Notes under the pieces: generated by a model
Seen by the model: only the letters and a program-made list of their open reading frames with translations
Told to the model about the DNA's origin: nothing
The model's database searches: none
Shown here: one piece after another, positions 28,021 through 42,023 of the stretch
Numbering within the stretch: the first letter of the stretch is position 1
Layout of the letters: each line of letters starts with the position of its first letter
Position numbers and translations under genes: made by a program
Source of the DNA: Ulva prolifera
Taxonomy: Eukaryota; Chlorophyta; Ulvophyceae; Ulvales; Ulvaceae
Length of the DNA stretch: 64,000 nucleotides
Direction of reading: 5' to 3'
Assembly: GCA_023078555.1 (NCBI GenBank)
Contig: CM041198.1
Span: 3,581,354-3,645,353, forward strand

Positions 28021-28265
28021 AAAACCAAAGCCACGTGCACAACCCTCAGTTTTGGACTGCAGCAGCCAGCAGCTCGAGCTCATCATATCGTTCTCAGATG
28101 AACCTTATCTATGCACGGGGAGCACATCATCAAACTGCTGGGGTCCTCCTGCCTGCAGGCAACTCCTTCCTGCCGCGGAATCCATCACCCCTCGTACATC
28201 ACGAAGCCAGCATGACCACCGGGGTCACACACATACCCCACTTTGTAGTTTCTTGTGCTCTCCCT

Positions 28266-28456
28266 TTTGGTCCTGGCGGTGCTACCGGCCCCTCCGGCTT
28301 TTTCCTTTGTAACACACACATACCCCACTTTGTAGTTTCTCATGTGCAGTGCACTTGCCCGTACTGGGCGTGCACTGAACTGGTGAATGAGTGGATTTGC
28401 GTGTGAATTTCTAGCAATGGCTCGATGCCCGGCCTCTGTCCTTTGTAACTACATAC
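28266..28456 (-). repeat. Two inverted copies of the dispersed repeat head
   Basis: TCCTGGCGGTGCTACCGGCC then CCTCCGGCTTTTTCCTTTGT then AACACAC (28270-28315), and GGATTTGCGTGTGAATTTCT then GGCCTCTGTCCTTTGTAACT (28392-28452), the latter matching the 72-bp repeat at 5444-5587 in reverse. They lie just outside the large array. Confidence 0.7.
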
Positions 28457-28584
28457 CCCACTGGGGCTGTCTGCGATGTTCTTGCATACTCACATGTACA
28501 GACTGGAGTTCACACCTCCTCATGGATAAAACAGCAAGGCGACCATGCCAAGGTCAGGGGGCACACATATCTGTAGTATAGGCG

Positions 28585-29338
28585 GTCAGAAAATCGCTAA
28601 TGGGGCCATTCGCTGTAGACGACACTGTAAGTAGCATCCAAGGTGGGCTAAGCTTGCACAAGCGGCGCACCAGCACGCACGATGTGCATGTGCACGTATG
28701 CATGGGAGAGCGACGCCCAGAATGACAGGCATCTGTAGTGCACGAGAGCAGGCGTGGATGGCATAGTTGAGTAGAGGGCGTTTTTGTGAGTCTCATGACG
28801 CTCGCACAGGTCATATGGTGCACTGTGCGGGCCGGCATGGCGGGTTGACTGCCCTGAGAACAACCATTATCGCGCAGCCTGTGGTGGGTTCGCTGGCCAG
28901 ATCTCGGATCCATGATAGCAAGATGGTGCTGGATTAGTTTTCGAACGCCGCTGTGGACCGGGCGACTGTAGAGAGTCTGATATGCCACCGGGCTGGTACG
29001 GAGTCTTGTACCGGCGAGAGTTTGTGGAGACATAAGGCAGTGGGTGATCTGTTGTCTGTAAAACTTTCAGAGATAAATCAGGCGATCTGTGTGGTTGGGC
29101 CTGATTGCGCTCTCAGTAGGCTTGGCTGCCACCCGGGGGTGCAGCACAGCCCCCATACACCGCTCTGACACCCCCGCCGCACGGGCCACAGCTGCGCAAC
29201 AATCCTGTCCTTTGGATGCAAACAGCACAGTTTGCTTTAGAGTCTACAGGGCTTGATTGCTGTGCATTCCGCCAGGCAGTCTGCGGGTGGGGCCTGATGA
29301 TTCACAGAGTTGAATGGCCCCATTAGCATTTTCCTGAC
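28585..29338 (+). mobile_element. E1: TIR-bearing non-autonomous DNA element, first copy, at array edge
   Basis: 754 bp from GTCAG to CTGAC. Terminal inverted repeats of about 27 bp: left GTCAG-AAAAT-C-GCTAATGGGGCCATTC and right (reversed) GTCAG-G-AAAAT-GCTAATGGGGCCATTC, so identical but for one extra base in each arm. CG flanks both sides (28583-28584 and 29339-29340), consistent with a 2-bp target duplication. It has no transposase-like frame, so it is a MITE-like passenger. The superfamily is not assigned, because CG duplications with GTCAG ends match no family I can name with confidence. Left flank is unique sequence; right flank is S. Confidence 0.8.
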
Positions 29339-29340
29339 CG

Positions 29341-32300
29341 TGTTCACACCTGACTCAGCGTGCGAATGTGGGCCGTGCTGCTGGCTCAAATGTGAGGAAC
29401 GCACGCAGCACACATGATCAAGGAAACAGATAAGTGTAGGATACACCCTTCTCATCATGCACAAGCTGTCTCAGCTCTCAAGCTCCATTGAGCTGTGCAT
29501 GCTGCTCATTCCAGCAAGAGGACACACAGAGACAAAAATGACAGGACAGGACGCCCAGGCAGGCAACAGCCAGTAGTAAAATATCGCATGCCACCTCCAG
29601 TGTACTGTGGCAGCGAGCTGGTGTACTGCGGCAGCGAGCTGGCTGCATATGTGACCTTGCAGTGGTCGGGGCTGTACCATATTGCTGGCACGTGCTCCAT
29701 GAGCCACTCATGCAGCATGCTGGAGGTGAAAACTGATGCTTTGTGAGTCGCTGAACACATGAAAGGCTTGTACGTGCTCTGATGTGTTACAGAGCTGCAG
29801 CTGTGGTGGACTGGAGCCCGATAGCATTGTCAGCTGCGGGCCTTCAGCAACAAGACCTTTATGCAAGCCTTTAAGCACTTGCGACCCGGAGAGCACGATT
29901 ACGAGCGGCCATGTAGTAAATACGTGAATGAAATTGGGATGTAGGTGCGGACTGGGCCGATCGTGCGGCCATCTAGACACTGCTCGCTGATGAAGCGCTT
30001 GCTTGCCACGGACAGCACCGGGTCGCGCTTGCAGGCCGTTGTGAACTCGGGTAGACCGCACTAGCCAGAGACGTTCCACGAGAAACAACAGAAGCATCGG
30101 TGTAGCAACTACGCGCATGATCACACACATGTGAAGAATCATCAACTATTCCGAGCAGGTCATGTGCGACAGGCGCAATGGACACGGTGATAGCCTGCGC
30201 GAAATCATCCCAGCGTGCATGGAACATACAACTGCTGCTGTCTCGTCACGAACATATTCGTCAATCGCTGTCTAGTTCGCCGATGCCGGACAGCGAGCCG
30301 AAACTGTGCACGAATGTGGCTGAGGTGACACGCCTCCAACAGGCGCGGGCGCGGGGTTGGCCGTGCGGCCGGGTTTGCGCCGGGTGCGGCGCCACCTGAA
30401 CACCGAATTGCGCAATGCACAGCATCCCCGATGTACCTGAAGAGGCGGCGGCTGCAACGGACGCTTAATATGGAATTTAGAAATGAGAACACGTGTTCAC
30501 ACCTGACTCAGCGTGCGAATGTGGGCCGTGCTGCTGGCTCAAATGTGAGGAACGCACGCAGCACACATGATCAAGGAAACAGATAAGTGTAGGATACACC
30601 CTTCTCATCATGCACAAGCTGTCTCAGCTCTCAAGCTCCATTGAGCTGTGCATGCTGCTCATTCCAGCAAGAGGACACACAGAGACAAAAATGACAGGAC
30701 AGGACGCCCAGGCAGGCAACAGCCAGTAGTAAAATATCGCATGCCACCTCCAGTGTACTGTGGCAGCGAGCTGGTGTACTGCGGCAGCGAGCTGGCTGCA
30801 TATGTGACCTTGCAGTGGTCGGGGCTGTACCATATTGCTGGCACGTGCTCCATGAGCCACTCATGCAGCATGCTGGAGGTGAAAACTGATGCTTTGTGAG
30901 TCGCTGAACACATGAAAGGCTTGTACGTGCTCTGATGTGTTACAGAGCTGCAGCTGTGGTGGACTGGAGCCCGATAGCATTGTCAGCTGCGGGCCTTCAG
31001 CAACAAGACCTTTATGCAAGCCTTTAAGCACTTGCGACCCGGAGAGCACGATTACGAGCGGCCATGTAGTAAATACGTGAATGAAATTGGGATGTAGGTG
31101 CGGACTGGGCCGATCGTGCGGCCATCTAGACACTGCTCGCTGATGAAGCGCTTGCTTGCCACGGACAGCACCGGGTCGCGCTTGCAGGCCGTTGTGAACT
31201 CGGGTAGACCGCACTAGCCAGAGACGTTCCACGAGAAACAACAGAAGCATCGGTGTAGCAACTACGCGCATGATCACACACATGTGAAGAATCATCAACT
31301 ATTCCGAGCAGGTCATGTGCGACAGGCGCAATGGACACGGTGATAGCCTGCGCGAAATCATCCCAGCGTGCATGGAACATACAACTGCTGCTGTCTCGTC
31401 ACGAACATATTCGTCAATCGCTGTCTAGTTCGCCGATGCCGGACAGCGAGCCGAAACTGTGCACGAATGTGGCTGAGGTGACACGCCTCCAACAGGCGCG
31501 GGCGCGGGGTTGGCCGTGCGGCCGGGTTTGCGCCGGGTGCGGCGCCACCTGAACACCGAATTGCGCAATGCACAGCATCCCCGATGTACCTGAAGAGGCG
31601 GCGGCTGCAACGGACGCTTAATATGGAATTTAGAAATGAGAACACGTGTTCACACCTGACTCAGCGTGCGAATGTGGGCCGTGCTGCTGGCTCAAATGTG
31701 AGGAACGCACGCAGCACACATGATCAAGGAAACAGATAAGTGTAGGATACACCCTTCTCATCATGCACAAGCTGTCTCAGCTCTCAAGCTCCATTGAGCT
31801 GTGCATGCTGCTCATTCCAGCAAGAGGACACACAGAGACAAAAATGACAGGACAGGACGCCCAGGCAGGCAACAGCCAGTAGTAAAATATCGCATGCCAC
31901 CTCCAGTGTACTGTGGCAGCGAGCTGGTGTACTGCGGCAGCGAGCTGGCTGCATATGTGACCTTGCAGTGGTCGGGGCTGTACCATATTGCTGGCACGTG
32001 CTCCATGAGCCACTCATGCAGCATGCTGGAGGTGAAAACTGATGCTTTGTGAGTCGCTGAACACATGAAAGGCTTGTACGTGCTCTGATGTGTTACAGAG
32101 CTGCAGCTGTGGTGGACTGGAGCCCGATAGCATTGTCAGCTGCGGGCCTTCAGCAACAAGACCTTTATGCAAGCCTTTAAGCACTTGCGACCCGGAGAGC
32201 ACGATTACGAGCGGCCATGTAGTAAATACGTGAATGAAATTGGGATGTAGGTGCGGACTGGGCCGATCGTGCGGCCATCTAGACACTGCTCGCTGATGAA

Positions 32301-35300
32301 GCGCTTGCTTGCCACGGACAGCACCGGGTCGCGCTTGCAGGCCGTTGTGAACTCGGGTAGACCGCACTAGCCAGAGACGTTCCACGAGAAACAACAGAAG
32401 CATCGGTGTAGCAACTACGCGCATGATCACACACATGTGAAGAATCATCAACTATTCCGAGCAGGTCATGTGCGACAGGCGCAATGGACACGGTGATAGC
32501 CTGCGCGAAATCATCCCAGCGTGCATGGAACATACAACTGCTGCTGTCTCGTCACGAACATATTCGTCAATCGCTGTCTAGTTCGCCGATGCCGGACAGC
32601 GAGCCGAAACTGTGCACGAATGTGGCTGAGGTGACACGCCTCCAACAGGCGCGGGCGCGGGGTTGGCCGTGCGGCCGGGTTTGCGCCGGGTGCGGCGCCA
32701 CCTGAACACCGAATTGCGCAATGCACAGCATCCCCGATGTACCTGAAGAGGCGGCGGCTGCAACGGACGCTTAATATGGAATTTAGAAATGAGAACACGT
32801 GTTCACACCTGACTCAGCGTGCGAATGTGGGCCGTGCTGCTGGCTCAAATGTGAGGAACGCACGCAGCACACATGATCAAGGAAACAGATAAGTGTAGGA
32901 TACACCCTTCTCATCATGCACAAGCTGTCTCAGCTCTCAAGCTCCATTGAGCTGTGCATGCTGCTCATTCCAGCAAGAGGACACACAGAGACAAAAATGA
33001 CAGGACAGGACGCCCAGGCAGGCAACAGCCAGTAGTAAAATATCGCATGCCACCTCCAGTGTACTGTGGCAGCGAGCTGGTGTACTGCGGCAGCGAGCTG
33101 GCTGCATATGTGACCTTGCAGTGGTCGGGGCTGTACCATATTGCTGGCACGTGCTCCATGAGCCACTCATGCAGCATGCTGGAGGTGAAAACTGATGCTT
33201 TGTGAGTCGCTGAACACATGAAAGGCTTGTACGTGCTCTGATGTGTTACAGAGCTGCAGCTGTGGTGGACTGGAGCCCGATAGCATTGTCAGCTGCGGGC
33301 CTTCAGCAACAAGACCTTTATGCAAGCCTTTAAGCACTTGCGACCCGGAGAGCACGATTACGAGCGGCCATGTAGTAAATACGTGAATGAAATTGGGATG
33401 TAGGTGCGGACTGGGCCGATCGTGCGGCCATCTAGACACTGCTCGCTGATGAAGCGCTTGCTTGCCACGGACAGCACCGGGTCGCGCTTGCAGGCCGTTG
33501 TGAACTCGGGTAGACCGCACTAGCCAGAGACGTTCCACGAGAAACAACAGAAGCATCGGTGTAGCAACTACGCGCATGATCACACACATGTGAAGAATCA
33601 TCAACTATTCCGAGCAGGTCATGTGCGACAGGCGCAATGGACACGGTGATAGCCTGCGCGAAATCATCCCAGCGTGCATGGAACATACAACTGCTGCTGT
33701 CTCGTCACGAACATATTCGTCAATCGCTGTCTAGTTCGCCGATGCCGGACAGCGAGCCGAAACTGTGCACGAATGTGGCTGAGGTGACACGCCTCCAACA
33801 GGCGCGGGCGCGGGGTTGGCCGTGCGGCCGGGTTTGCGCCGGGTGCGGCGCCACCTGAACACCGAATTGCGCAATGCACAGCATCCCCGATGTACCTGAA
33901 GAGGCGGCGGCTGCAACGGACGCTTAATATGGAATTTAGAAATGAGAACACGTGTTCACACCTGACTCAGCGTGCGAATGTGGGCCGTGCTGCTGGCTCA
34001 AATGTGAGGAACGCACGCAGCACACATGATCAAGGAAACAGATAAGTGTAGGATACACCCTTCTCATCATGCACAAGCTGTCTCAGCTCTCAAGCTCCAT
34101 TGAGCTGTGCATGCTGCTCATTCCAGCAAGAGGACACACAGAGACAAAAATGACAGGACAGGACGCCCAGGCAGGCAACAGCCAGTAGTAAAATATCGCA
34201 TGCCACCTCCAGTGTACTGTGGCAGCGAGCTGGTGTACTGCGGCAGCGAGCTGGCTGCATATGTGACCTTGCAGTGGTCGGGGCTGTACCATATTGCTGG
34301 CACGTGCTCCATGAGCCACTCATGCAGCATGCTGGAGGTGAAAACTGATGCTTTGTGAGTCGCTGAACACATGAAAGGCTTGTACGTGCTCTGATGTGTT
34401 ACAGAGCTGCAGCTGTGGTGGACTGGAGCCCGATAGCATTGTCAGCTGCGGGCCTTCAGCAACAAGACCTTTATGCAAGCCTTTAAGCACTTGCGACCCG
34501 GAGAGCACGATTACGAGCGGCCATGTAGTAAATACGTGAATGAAATTGGGATGTAGGTGCGGACTGGGCCGATCGTGCGGCCATCTAGACACTGCTCGCT
34601 GATGAAGCGCTTGCTTGCCACGGACAGCACCGGGTCGCGCTTGCAGGCCGTTGTGAACTCGGGTAGACCGCACTAGCCAGAGACGTTCCACGAGAAACAA
34701 CAGAAGCATCGGTGTAGCAACTACGCGCATGATCACACACATGTGAAGAATCATCAACTATTCCGAGCAGGTCATGTGCGACAGGCGCAATGGACACGGT
34801 GATAGCCTGCGCGAAATCATCCCAGCGTGCATGGAACATACAACTGCTGCTGTCTCGTCACGAACATATTCGTCAATCGCTGTCTAGTTCGCCGATGCCG
34901 GACAGCGAGCCGAAACTGTGCACGAATGTGGCTGAGGTGACACGCCTCCAACAGGCGCGGGCGCGGGGTTGGCCGTGCGGCCGGGTTTGCGCCGGGTGCG
35001 GCGCCACCTGAACACCGAATTGCGCAATGCACAGCATCCCCGATGTACCTGAAGAGGCGGCGGCTGCAACGGACGCTTAATATGGAATTTAGAAATGAGA
35101 ACACGTGTTCACACCTGACTCAGCGTGCGAATGTGGGCCGTGCTGCTGGCTCAAATGTGAGGAACGCACGCAGCACACATGATCAAGGAAACAGATAAGT
35201 GTAGGATACACCCTTCTCATCATGCACAAGCTGTCTCAGCTCTCAAGCTCCATTGAGCTGTGCATGCTGCTCATTCCAGCAAGAGGACACACAGAGACAA

Positions 35301-38300
35301 AAATGACAGGACAGGACGCCCAGGCAGGCAACAGCCAGTAGTAAAATATCGCATGCCACCTCCAGTGTACTGTGGCAGCGAGCTGGTGTACTGCGGCAGC
35401 GAGCTGGCTGCATATGTGACCTTGCAGTGGTCGGGGCTGTACCATATTGCTGGCACGTGCTCCATGAGCCACTCATGCAGCATGCTGGAGGTGAAAACTG
35501 ATGCTTTGTGAGTCGCTGAACACATGAAAGGCTTGTACGTGCTCTGATGTGTTACAGAGCTGCAGCTGTGGTGGACTGGAGCCCGATAGCATTGTCAGCT
35601 GCGGGCCTTCAGCAACAAGACCTTTATGCAAGCCTTTAAGCACTTGCGACCCGGAGAGCACGATTACGAGCGGCCATGTAGTAAATACGTGAATGAAATT
35701 GGGATGTAGGTGCGGACTGGGCCGATCGTGCGGCCATCTAGACACTGCTCGCTGATGAAGCGCTTGCTTGCCACGGACAGCACCGGGTCGCGCTTGCAGG
35801 CCGTTGTGAACTCGGGTAGACCGCACTAGCCAGAGACGTTCCACGAGAAACAACAGAAGCATCGGTGTAGCAACTACGCGCATGATCACACACATGTGAA
35901 GAATCATCAACTATTCCGAGCAGGTCATGTGCGACAGGCGCAATGGACACGGTGATAGCCTGCGCGAAATCATCCCAGCGTGCATGGAACATACAACTGC
36001 TGCTGTCTCGTCACGAACATATTCGTCAATCGCTGTCTAGTTCGCCGATGCCGGACAGCGAGCCGAAACTGTGCACGAATGTGGCTGAGGTGACACGCCT
36101 CCAACAGGCGCGGGCGCGGGGTTGGCCGTGCGGCCGGGTTTGCGCCGGGTGCGGCGCCACCTGAACACCGAATTGCGCAATGCACAGCATCCCCGATGTA
36201 CCTGAAGAGGCGGCGGCTGCAACGGACGCTTAATATGGAATTTAGAAATGAGAACACGTGTTCACACCTGACTCAGCGTGCGAATGTGGGCCGTGCTGCT
36301 GGCTCAAATGTGAGGAACGCACGCAGCACACATGATCAAGGAAACAGATAAGTGTAGGATACACCCTTCTCATCATGCACAAGCTGTCTCAGCTCTCAAG
36401 CTCCATTGAGCTGTGCATGCTGCTCATTCCAGCAAGAGGACACACAGAGACAAAAATGACAGGACAGGACGCCCAGGCAGGCAACAGCCAGTAGTAAAAT
36501 ATCGCATGCCACCTCCAGTGTACTGTGGCAGCGAGCTGGTGTACTGCGGCAGCGAGCTGGCTGCATATGTGACCTTGCAGTGGTCGGGGCTGTACCATAT
36601 TGCTGGCACGTGCTCCATGAGCCACTCATGCAGCATGCTGGAGGTGAAAACTGATGCTTTGTGAGTCGCTGAACACATGAAAGGCTTGTACGTGCTCTGA
36701 TGTGTTACAGAGCTGCAGCTGTGGTGGACTGGAGCCCGATAGCATTGTCAGCTGCGGGCCTTCAGCAACAAGACCTTTATGCAAGCCTTTAAGCACTTGC
36801 GACCCGGAGAGCACGATTACGAGCGGCCATGTAGTAAATACGTGAATGAAATTGGGATGTAGGTGCGGACTGGGCCGATCGTGCGGCCATCTAGACACTG
36901 CTCGCTGATGAAGCGCTTGCTTGCCACGGACAGCACCGGGTCGCGCTTGCAGGCCGTTGTGAACTCGGGTAGACCGCACTAGCCAGAGACGTTCCACGAG
37001 AAACAACAGAAGCATCGGTGTAGCAACTACGCGCATGATCACACACATGTGAAGAATCATCAACTATTCCGAGCAGGTCATGTGCGACAGGCGCAATGGA
37101 CACGGTGATAGCCTGCGCGAAATCATCCCAGCGTGCATGGAACATACAACTGCTGCTGTCTCGTCACGAACATATTCGTCAATCGCTGTCTAGTTCGCCG
37201 ATGCCGGACAGCGAGCCGAAACTGTGCACGAATGTGGCTGAGGTGACACGCCTCCAACAGGCGCGGGCGCGGGGTTGGCCGTGCGGCCGGGTTTGCGCCG
37301 GGTGCGGCGCCACCTGAACACCGAATTGCGCAATGCACAGCATCCCCGATGTACCTGAAGAGGCGGCGGCTGCAACGGACGCTTAATATGGAATTTAGAA
37401 ATGAGAACACGTGTTCACACCTGACTCAGCGTGCGAATGTGGGCCGTGCTGCTGGCTCAAATGTGAGGAACGCACGCAGCACACATGATCAAGGAAACAG
37501 ATAAGTGTAGGATACACCCTTCTCATCATGCACAAGCTGTCTCAGCTCTCAAGCTCCATTGAGCTGTGCATGCTGCTCATTCCAGCAAGAGGACACACAG
37601 AGACAAAAATGACAGGACAGGACGCCCAGGCAGGCAACAGCCAGTAGTAAAATATCGCATGCCACCTCCAGTGTACTGTGGCAGCGAGCTGGTGTACTGC
37701 GGCAGCGAGCTGGCTGCATATGTGACCTTGCAGTGGTCGGGGCTGTACCATATTGCTGGCACGTGCTCCATGAGCCACTCATGCAGCATGCTGGAGGTGA
37801 AAACTGATGCTTTGTGAGTCGCTGAACACATGAAAGGCTTGTACGTGCTCTGATGTGTTACAGAGCTGCAGCTGTGGTGGACTGGAGCCCGATAGCATTG
37901 TCAGCTGCGGGCCTTCAGCAACAAGACCTTTATGCAAGCCTTTAAGCACTTGCGACCCGGAGAGCACGATTACGAGCGGCCATGTAGTAAATACGTGAAT
38001 GAAATTGGGATGTAGGTGCGGACTGGGCCGATCGTGCGGCCATCTAGACACTGCTCGCTGATGAAGCGCTTGCTTGCCACGGACAGCACCGGGTCGCGCT
38101 TGCAGGCCGTTGTGAACTCGGGTAGACCGCACTAGCCAGAGACGTTCCACGAGAAACAACAGAAGCATCGGTGTAGCAACTACGCGCATGATCACACACA
38201 TGTGAAGAATCATCAACTATTCCGAGCAGGTCATGTGCGACAGGCGCAATGGACACGGTGATAGCCTGCGCGAAATCATCCCAGCGTGCATGGAACATAC

Positions 38301-41300
38301 AACTGCTGCTGTCTCGTCACGAACATATTCGTCAATCGCTGTCTAGTTCGCCGATGCCGGACAGCGAGCCGAAACTGTGCACGAATGTGGCTGAGGTGAC
38401 ACGCCTCCAACAGGCGCGGGCGCGGGGTTGGCCGTGCGGCCGGGTTTGCGCCGGGTGCGGCGCCACCTGAACACCGAATTGCGCAATGCACAGCATCCCC
38501 GATGTACCTGAAGAGGCGGCGGCTGCAACGGACGCTTAATATGGAATTTAGAAATGAGAACACGTGTTCACACCTGACTCAGCGTGCGAATGTGGGCCGT
38601 GCTGCTGGCTCAAATGTGAGGAACGCACGCAGCACACATGATCAAGGAAACAGATAAGTGTAGGATACACCCTTCTCATCATGCACAAGCTGTCTCAGCT
38701 CTCAAGCTCCATTGAGCTGTGCATGCTGCTCATTCCAGCAAGAGGACACACAGAGACAAAAATGACAGGACAGGACGCCCAGGCAGGCAACAGCCAGTAG
38801 TAAAATATCGCATGCCACCTCCAGTGTACTGTGGCAGCGAGCTGGTGTACTGCGGCAGCGAGCTGGCTGCATATGTGACCTTGCAGTGGTCGGGGCTGTA
38901 CCATATTGCTGGCACGTGCTCCATGAGCCACTCATGCAGCATGCTGGAGGTGAAAACTGATGCTTTGTGAGTCGCTGAACACATGAAAGGCTTGTACGTG
39001 CTCTGATGTGTTACAGAGCTGCAGCTGTGGTGGACTGGAGCCCGATAGCATTGTCAGCTGCGGGCCTTCAGCAACAAGACCTTTATGCAAGCCTTTAAGC
39101 ACTTGCGACCCGGAGAGCACGATTACGAGCGGCCATGTAGTAAATACGTGAATGAAATTGGGATGTAGGTGCGGACTGGGCCGATCGTGCGGCCATCTAG
39201 ACACTGCTCGCTGATGAAGCGCTTGCTTGCCACGGACAGCACCGGGTCGCGCTTGCAGGCCGTTGTGAACTCGGGTAGACCGCACTAGCCAGAGACGTTC
39301 CACGAGAAACAACAGAAGCATCGGTGTAGCAACTACGCGCATGATCACACACATGTGAAGAATCATCAACTATTCCGAGCAGGTCATGTGCGACAGGCGC
39401 AATGGACACGGTGATAGCCTGCGCGAAATCATCCCAGCGTGCATGGAACATACAACTGCTGCTGTCTCGTCACGAACATATTCGTCAATCGCTGTCTAGT
39501 TCGCCGATGCCGGACAGCGAGCCGAAACTGTGCACGAATGTGGCTGAGGTGACACGCCTCCAACAGGCGCGGGCGCGGGGTTGGCCGTGCGGCCGGGTTT
39601 GCGCCGGGTGCGGCGCCACCTGAACACCGAATTGCGCAATGCACAGCATCCCCGATGTACCTGAAGAGGCGGCGGCTGCAACGGACGCTTAATATGGAAT
39701 TTAGAAATGAGAACACGTGTTCACACCTGACTCAGCGTGCGAATGTGGGCCGTGCTGCTGGCTCAAATGTGAGGAACGCACGCAGCACACATGATCAAGG
39801 AAACAGATAAGTGTAGGATACACCCTTCTCATCATGCACAAGCTGTCTCAGCTCTCAAGCTCCATTGAGCTGTGCATGCTGCTCATTCCAGCAAGAGGAC
39901 ACACAGAGACAAAAATGACAGGACAGGACGCCCAGGCAGGCAACAGCCAGTAGTAAAATATCGCATGCCACCTCCAGTGTACTGTGGCAGCGAGCTGGTG
40001 TACTGCGGCAGCGAGCTGGCTGCATATGTGACCTTGCAGTGGTCGGGGCTGTACCATATTGCTGGCACGTGCTCCATGAGCCACTCATGCAGCATGCTGG
40101 AGGTGAAAACTGATGCTTTGTGAGTCGCTGAACACATGAAAGGCTTGTACGTGCTCTGATGTGTTACAGAGCTGCAGCTGTGGTGGACTGGAGCCCGATA
40201 GCATTGTCAGCTGCGGGCCTTCAGCAACAAGACCTTTATGCAAGCCTTTAAGCACTTGCGACCCGGAGAGCACGATTACGAGCGGCCATGTAGTAAATAC
40301 GTGAATGAAATTGGGATGTAGGTGCGGACTGGGCCGATCGTGCGGCCATCTAGACACTGCTCGCTGATGAAGCGCTTGCTTGCCACGGACAGCACCGGGT
40401 CGCGCTTGCAGGCCGTTGTGAACTCGGGTAGACCGCACTAGCCAGAGACGTTCCACGAGAAACAACAGAAGCATCGGTGTAGCAACTACGCGCATGATCA
40501 CACACATGTGAAGAATCATCAACTATTCCGAGCAGGTCATGTGCGACAGGCGCAATGGACACGGTGATAGCCTGCGCGAAATCATCCCAGCGTGCATGGA
40601 ACATACAACTGCTGCTGTCTCGTCACGAACATATTCGTCAATCGCTGTCTAGTTCGCCGATGCCGGACAGCGAGCCGAAACTGTGCACGAATGTGGCTGA
40701 GGTGACACGCCTCCAACAGGCGCGGGCGCGGGGTTGGCCGTGCGGCCGGGTTTGCGCCGGGTGCGGCGCCACCTGAACACCGAATTGCGCAATGCACAGC
40801 ATCCCCGATGTACCTGAAGAGGCGGCGGCTGCAACGGACGCTTAATATGGAATTTAGAAATGAGAACACGTGTTCACACCTGACTCAGCGTGCGAATGTG
40901 GGCCGTGCTGCTGGCTCAAATGTGAGGAACGCACGCAGCACACATGATCAAGGAAACAGATAAGTGTAGGATACACCCTTCTCATCATGCACAAGCTGTC
41001 TCAGCTCTCAAGCTCCATTGAGCTGTGCATGCTGCTCATTCCAGCAAGAGGACACACAGAGACAAAAATGACAGGACAGGACGCCCAGGCAGGCAACAGC
41101 CAGTAGTAAAATATCGCATGCCACCTCCAGTGTACTGTGGCAGCGAGCTGGTGTACTGCGGCAGCGAGCTGGCTGCATATGTGACCTTGCAGTGGTCGGG
41201 GCTGTACCATATTGCTGGCACGTGCTCCATGAGCCACTCATGCAGCATGCTGGAGGTGAAAACTGATGCTTTGTGAGTCGCTGAACACATGAAAGGCTTG

Positions 41301-42023
41301 TACGTGCTCTGATGTGTTACAGAGCTGCAGCTGTGGTGGACTGGAGCCCGATAGCATTGTCAGCTGCGGGCCTTCAGCAACAAGACCTTTATGCAAGCCT
41401 TTAAGCACTTGCGACCCGGAGAGCACGATTACGAGCGGCCATGTAGTAAATACGTGAATGAAATTGGGATGTAGGTGCGGACTGGGCCGATCGTGCGGCC
41501 ATCTAGACACTGCTCGCTGATGAAGCGCTTGCTTGCCACGGACAGCACCGGGTCGCGCTTGCAGGCCGTTGTGAACTCGGGTAGACCGCACTAGCCAGAG
41601 ACGTTCCACGAGAAACAACAGAAGCATCGGTGTAGCAACTACGCGCATGATCACACACATGTGAAGAATCATCAACTATTCCGAGCAGGTCATGTGCGAC
41701 AGGCGCAATGGACACGGTGATAGCCTGCGCGAAATCATCCCAGCGTGCATGGAACATACAACTGCTGCTGTCTCGTCACGAACATATTCGTCAATCGCTG
41801 TCTAGTTCGCCGATGCCGGACAGCGAGCCGAAACTGTGCACGAATGTGGCTGAGGTGACACGCCTCCAACAGGCGCGGGCGCGGGGTTGGCCGTGCGGCC
41901 GGGTTTGCGCCGGGTGCGGCGCCACCTGAACACCGAATTGCGCAATGCACAGCATCCCCGATGTACCTGAAGAGGCGGCGGCTGCAACGGACGCTTAATA
42001 TGGAATTTAGAAATGAGAACACG
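29341..42023 (+). repeat. Block of 11 uninterrupted S units (S1-S11), 1,153 bp each
   Basis: Units start at 29341 and every 1,153 bp to 40871. At each S-S junction the sequence is AGAACACGTGTTCAC, which contains the perfect 12-bp palindrome GAACACGTGTTC. Within each unit a 21-bp segment is duplicated (GTGTACTGTGGCAGCGAGCT, 29600-29641 in S1). These E-free units show the intact insertion site. Confidence 0.95.
29506..30142 (-). CDS. Candidate spliced gene in S (shown for S1), 198 codons, unknown
   Basis: Two minus-strand frames, 30142-29791 and 29750-29506, join in phase through a 40-nt intron with GTAACA donor and TGTGTTCAG acceptor. The predicted product starts at an ATG with a hydrophobic N-terminus (VVATPMLLLFLVERLWLV), contains SSLPQYT twice, and ends in another hydrophobic run (RPVLSFLSLCVLLLE), as a secreted or membrane-anchored protein might. 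Against it: exon 2 is open in all three minus frames and in one plus frame, so openness is weak evidence; no family is recognised; no polyadenylation signal was seen. Equivalent frames recur in each complete S unit (add multiples of the unit spacing). Confidence 0.2.

Noticed and set aside
28585-29338. E as an autonomous transposon
   Set aside because: Its longest internal frames are about 70-150 codons without any transposase motif, so it can only be non-autonomous.
29478-29711. Several overlapping 77-84 codon frames in S on both strands
   Set aside because: The same stretch is open in four frames, which shows low stop density, not several genes. Only the frame with a phase-matched intron was kept, at low confidence.
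30100-30227. Retroelement RNase H-like fragment (CYTDAS in a minus frame of S)
   Set aside because: Four matching residues without the surrounding catalytic pattern; no reverse transcriptase or integrase sequence nearby.
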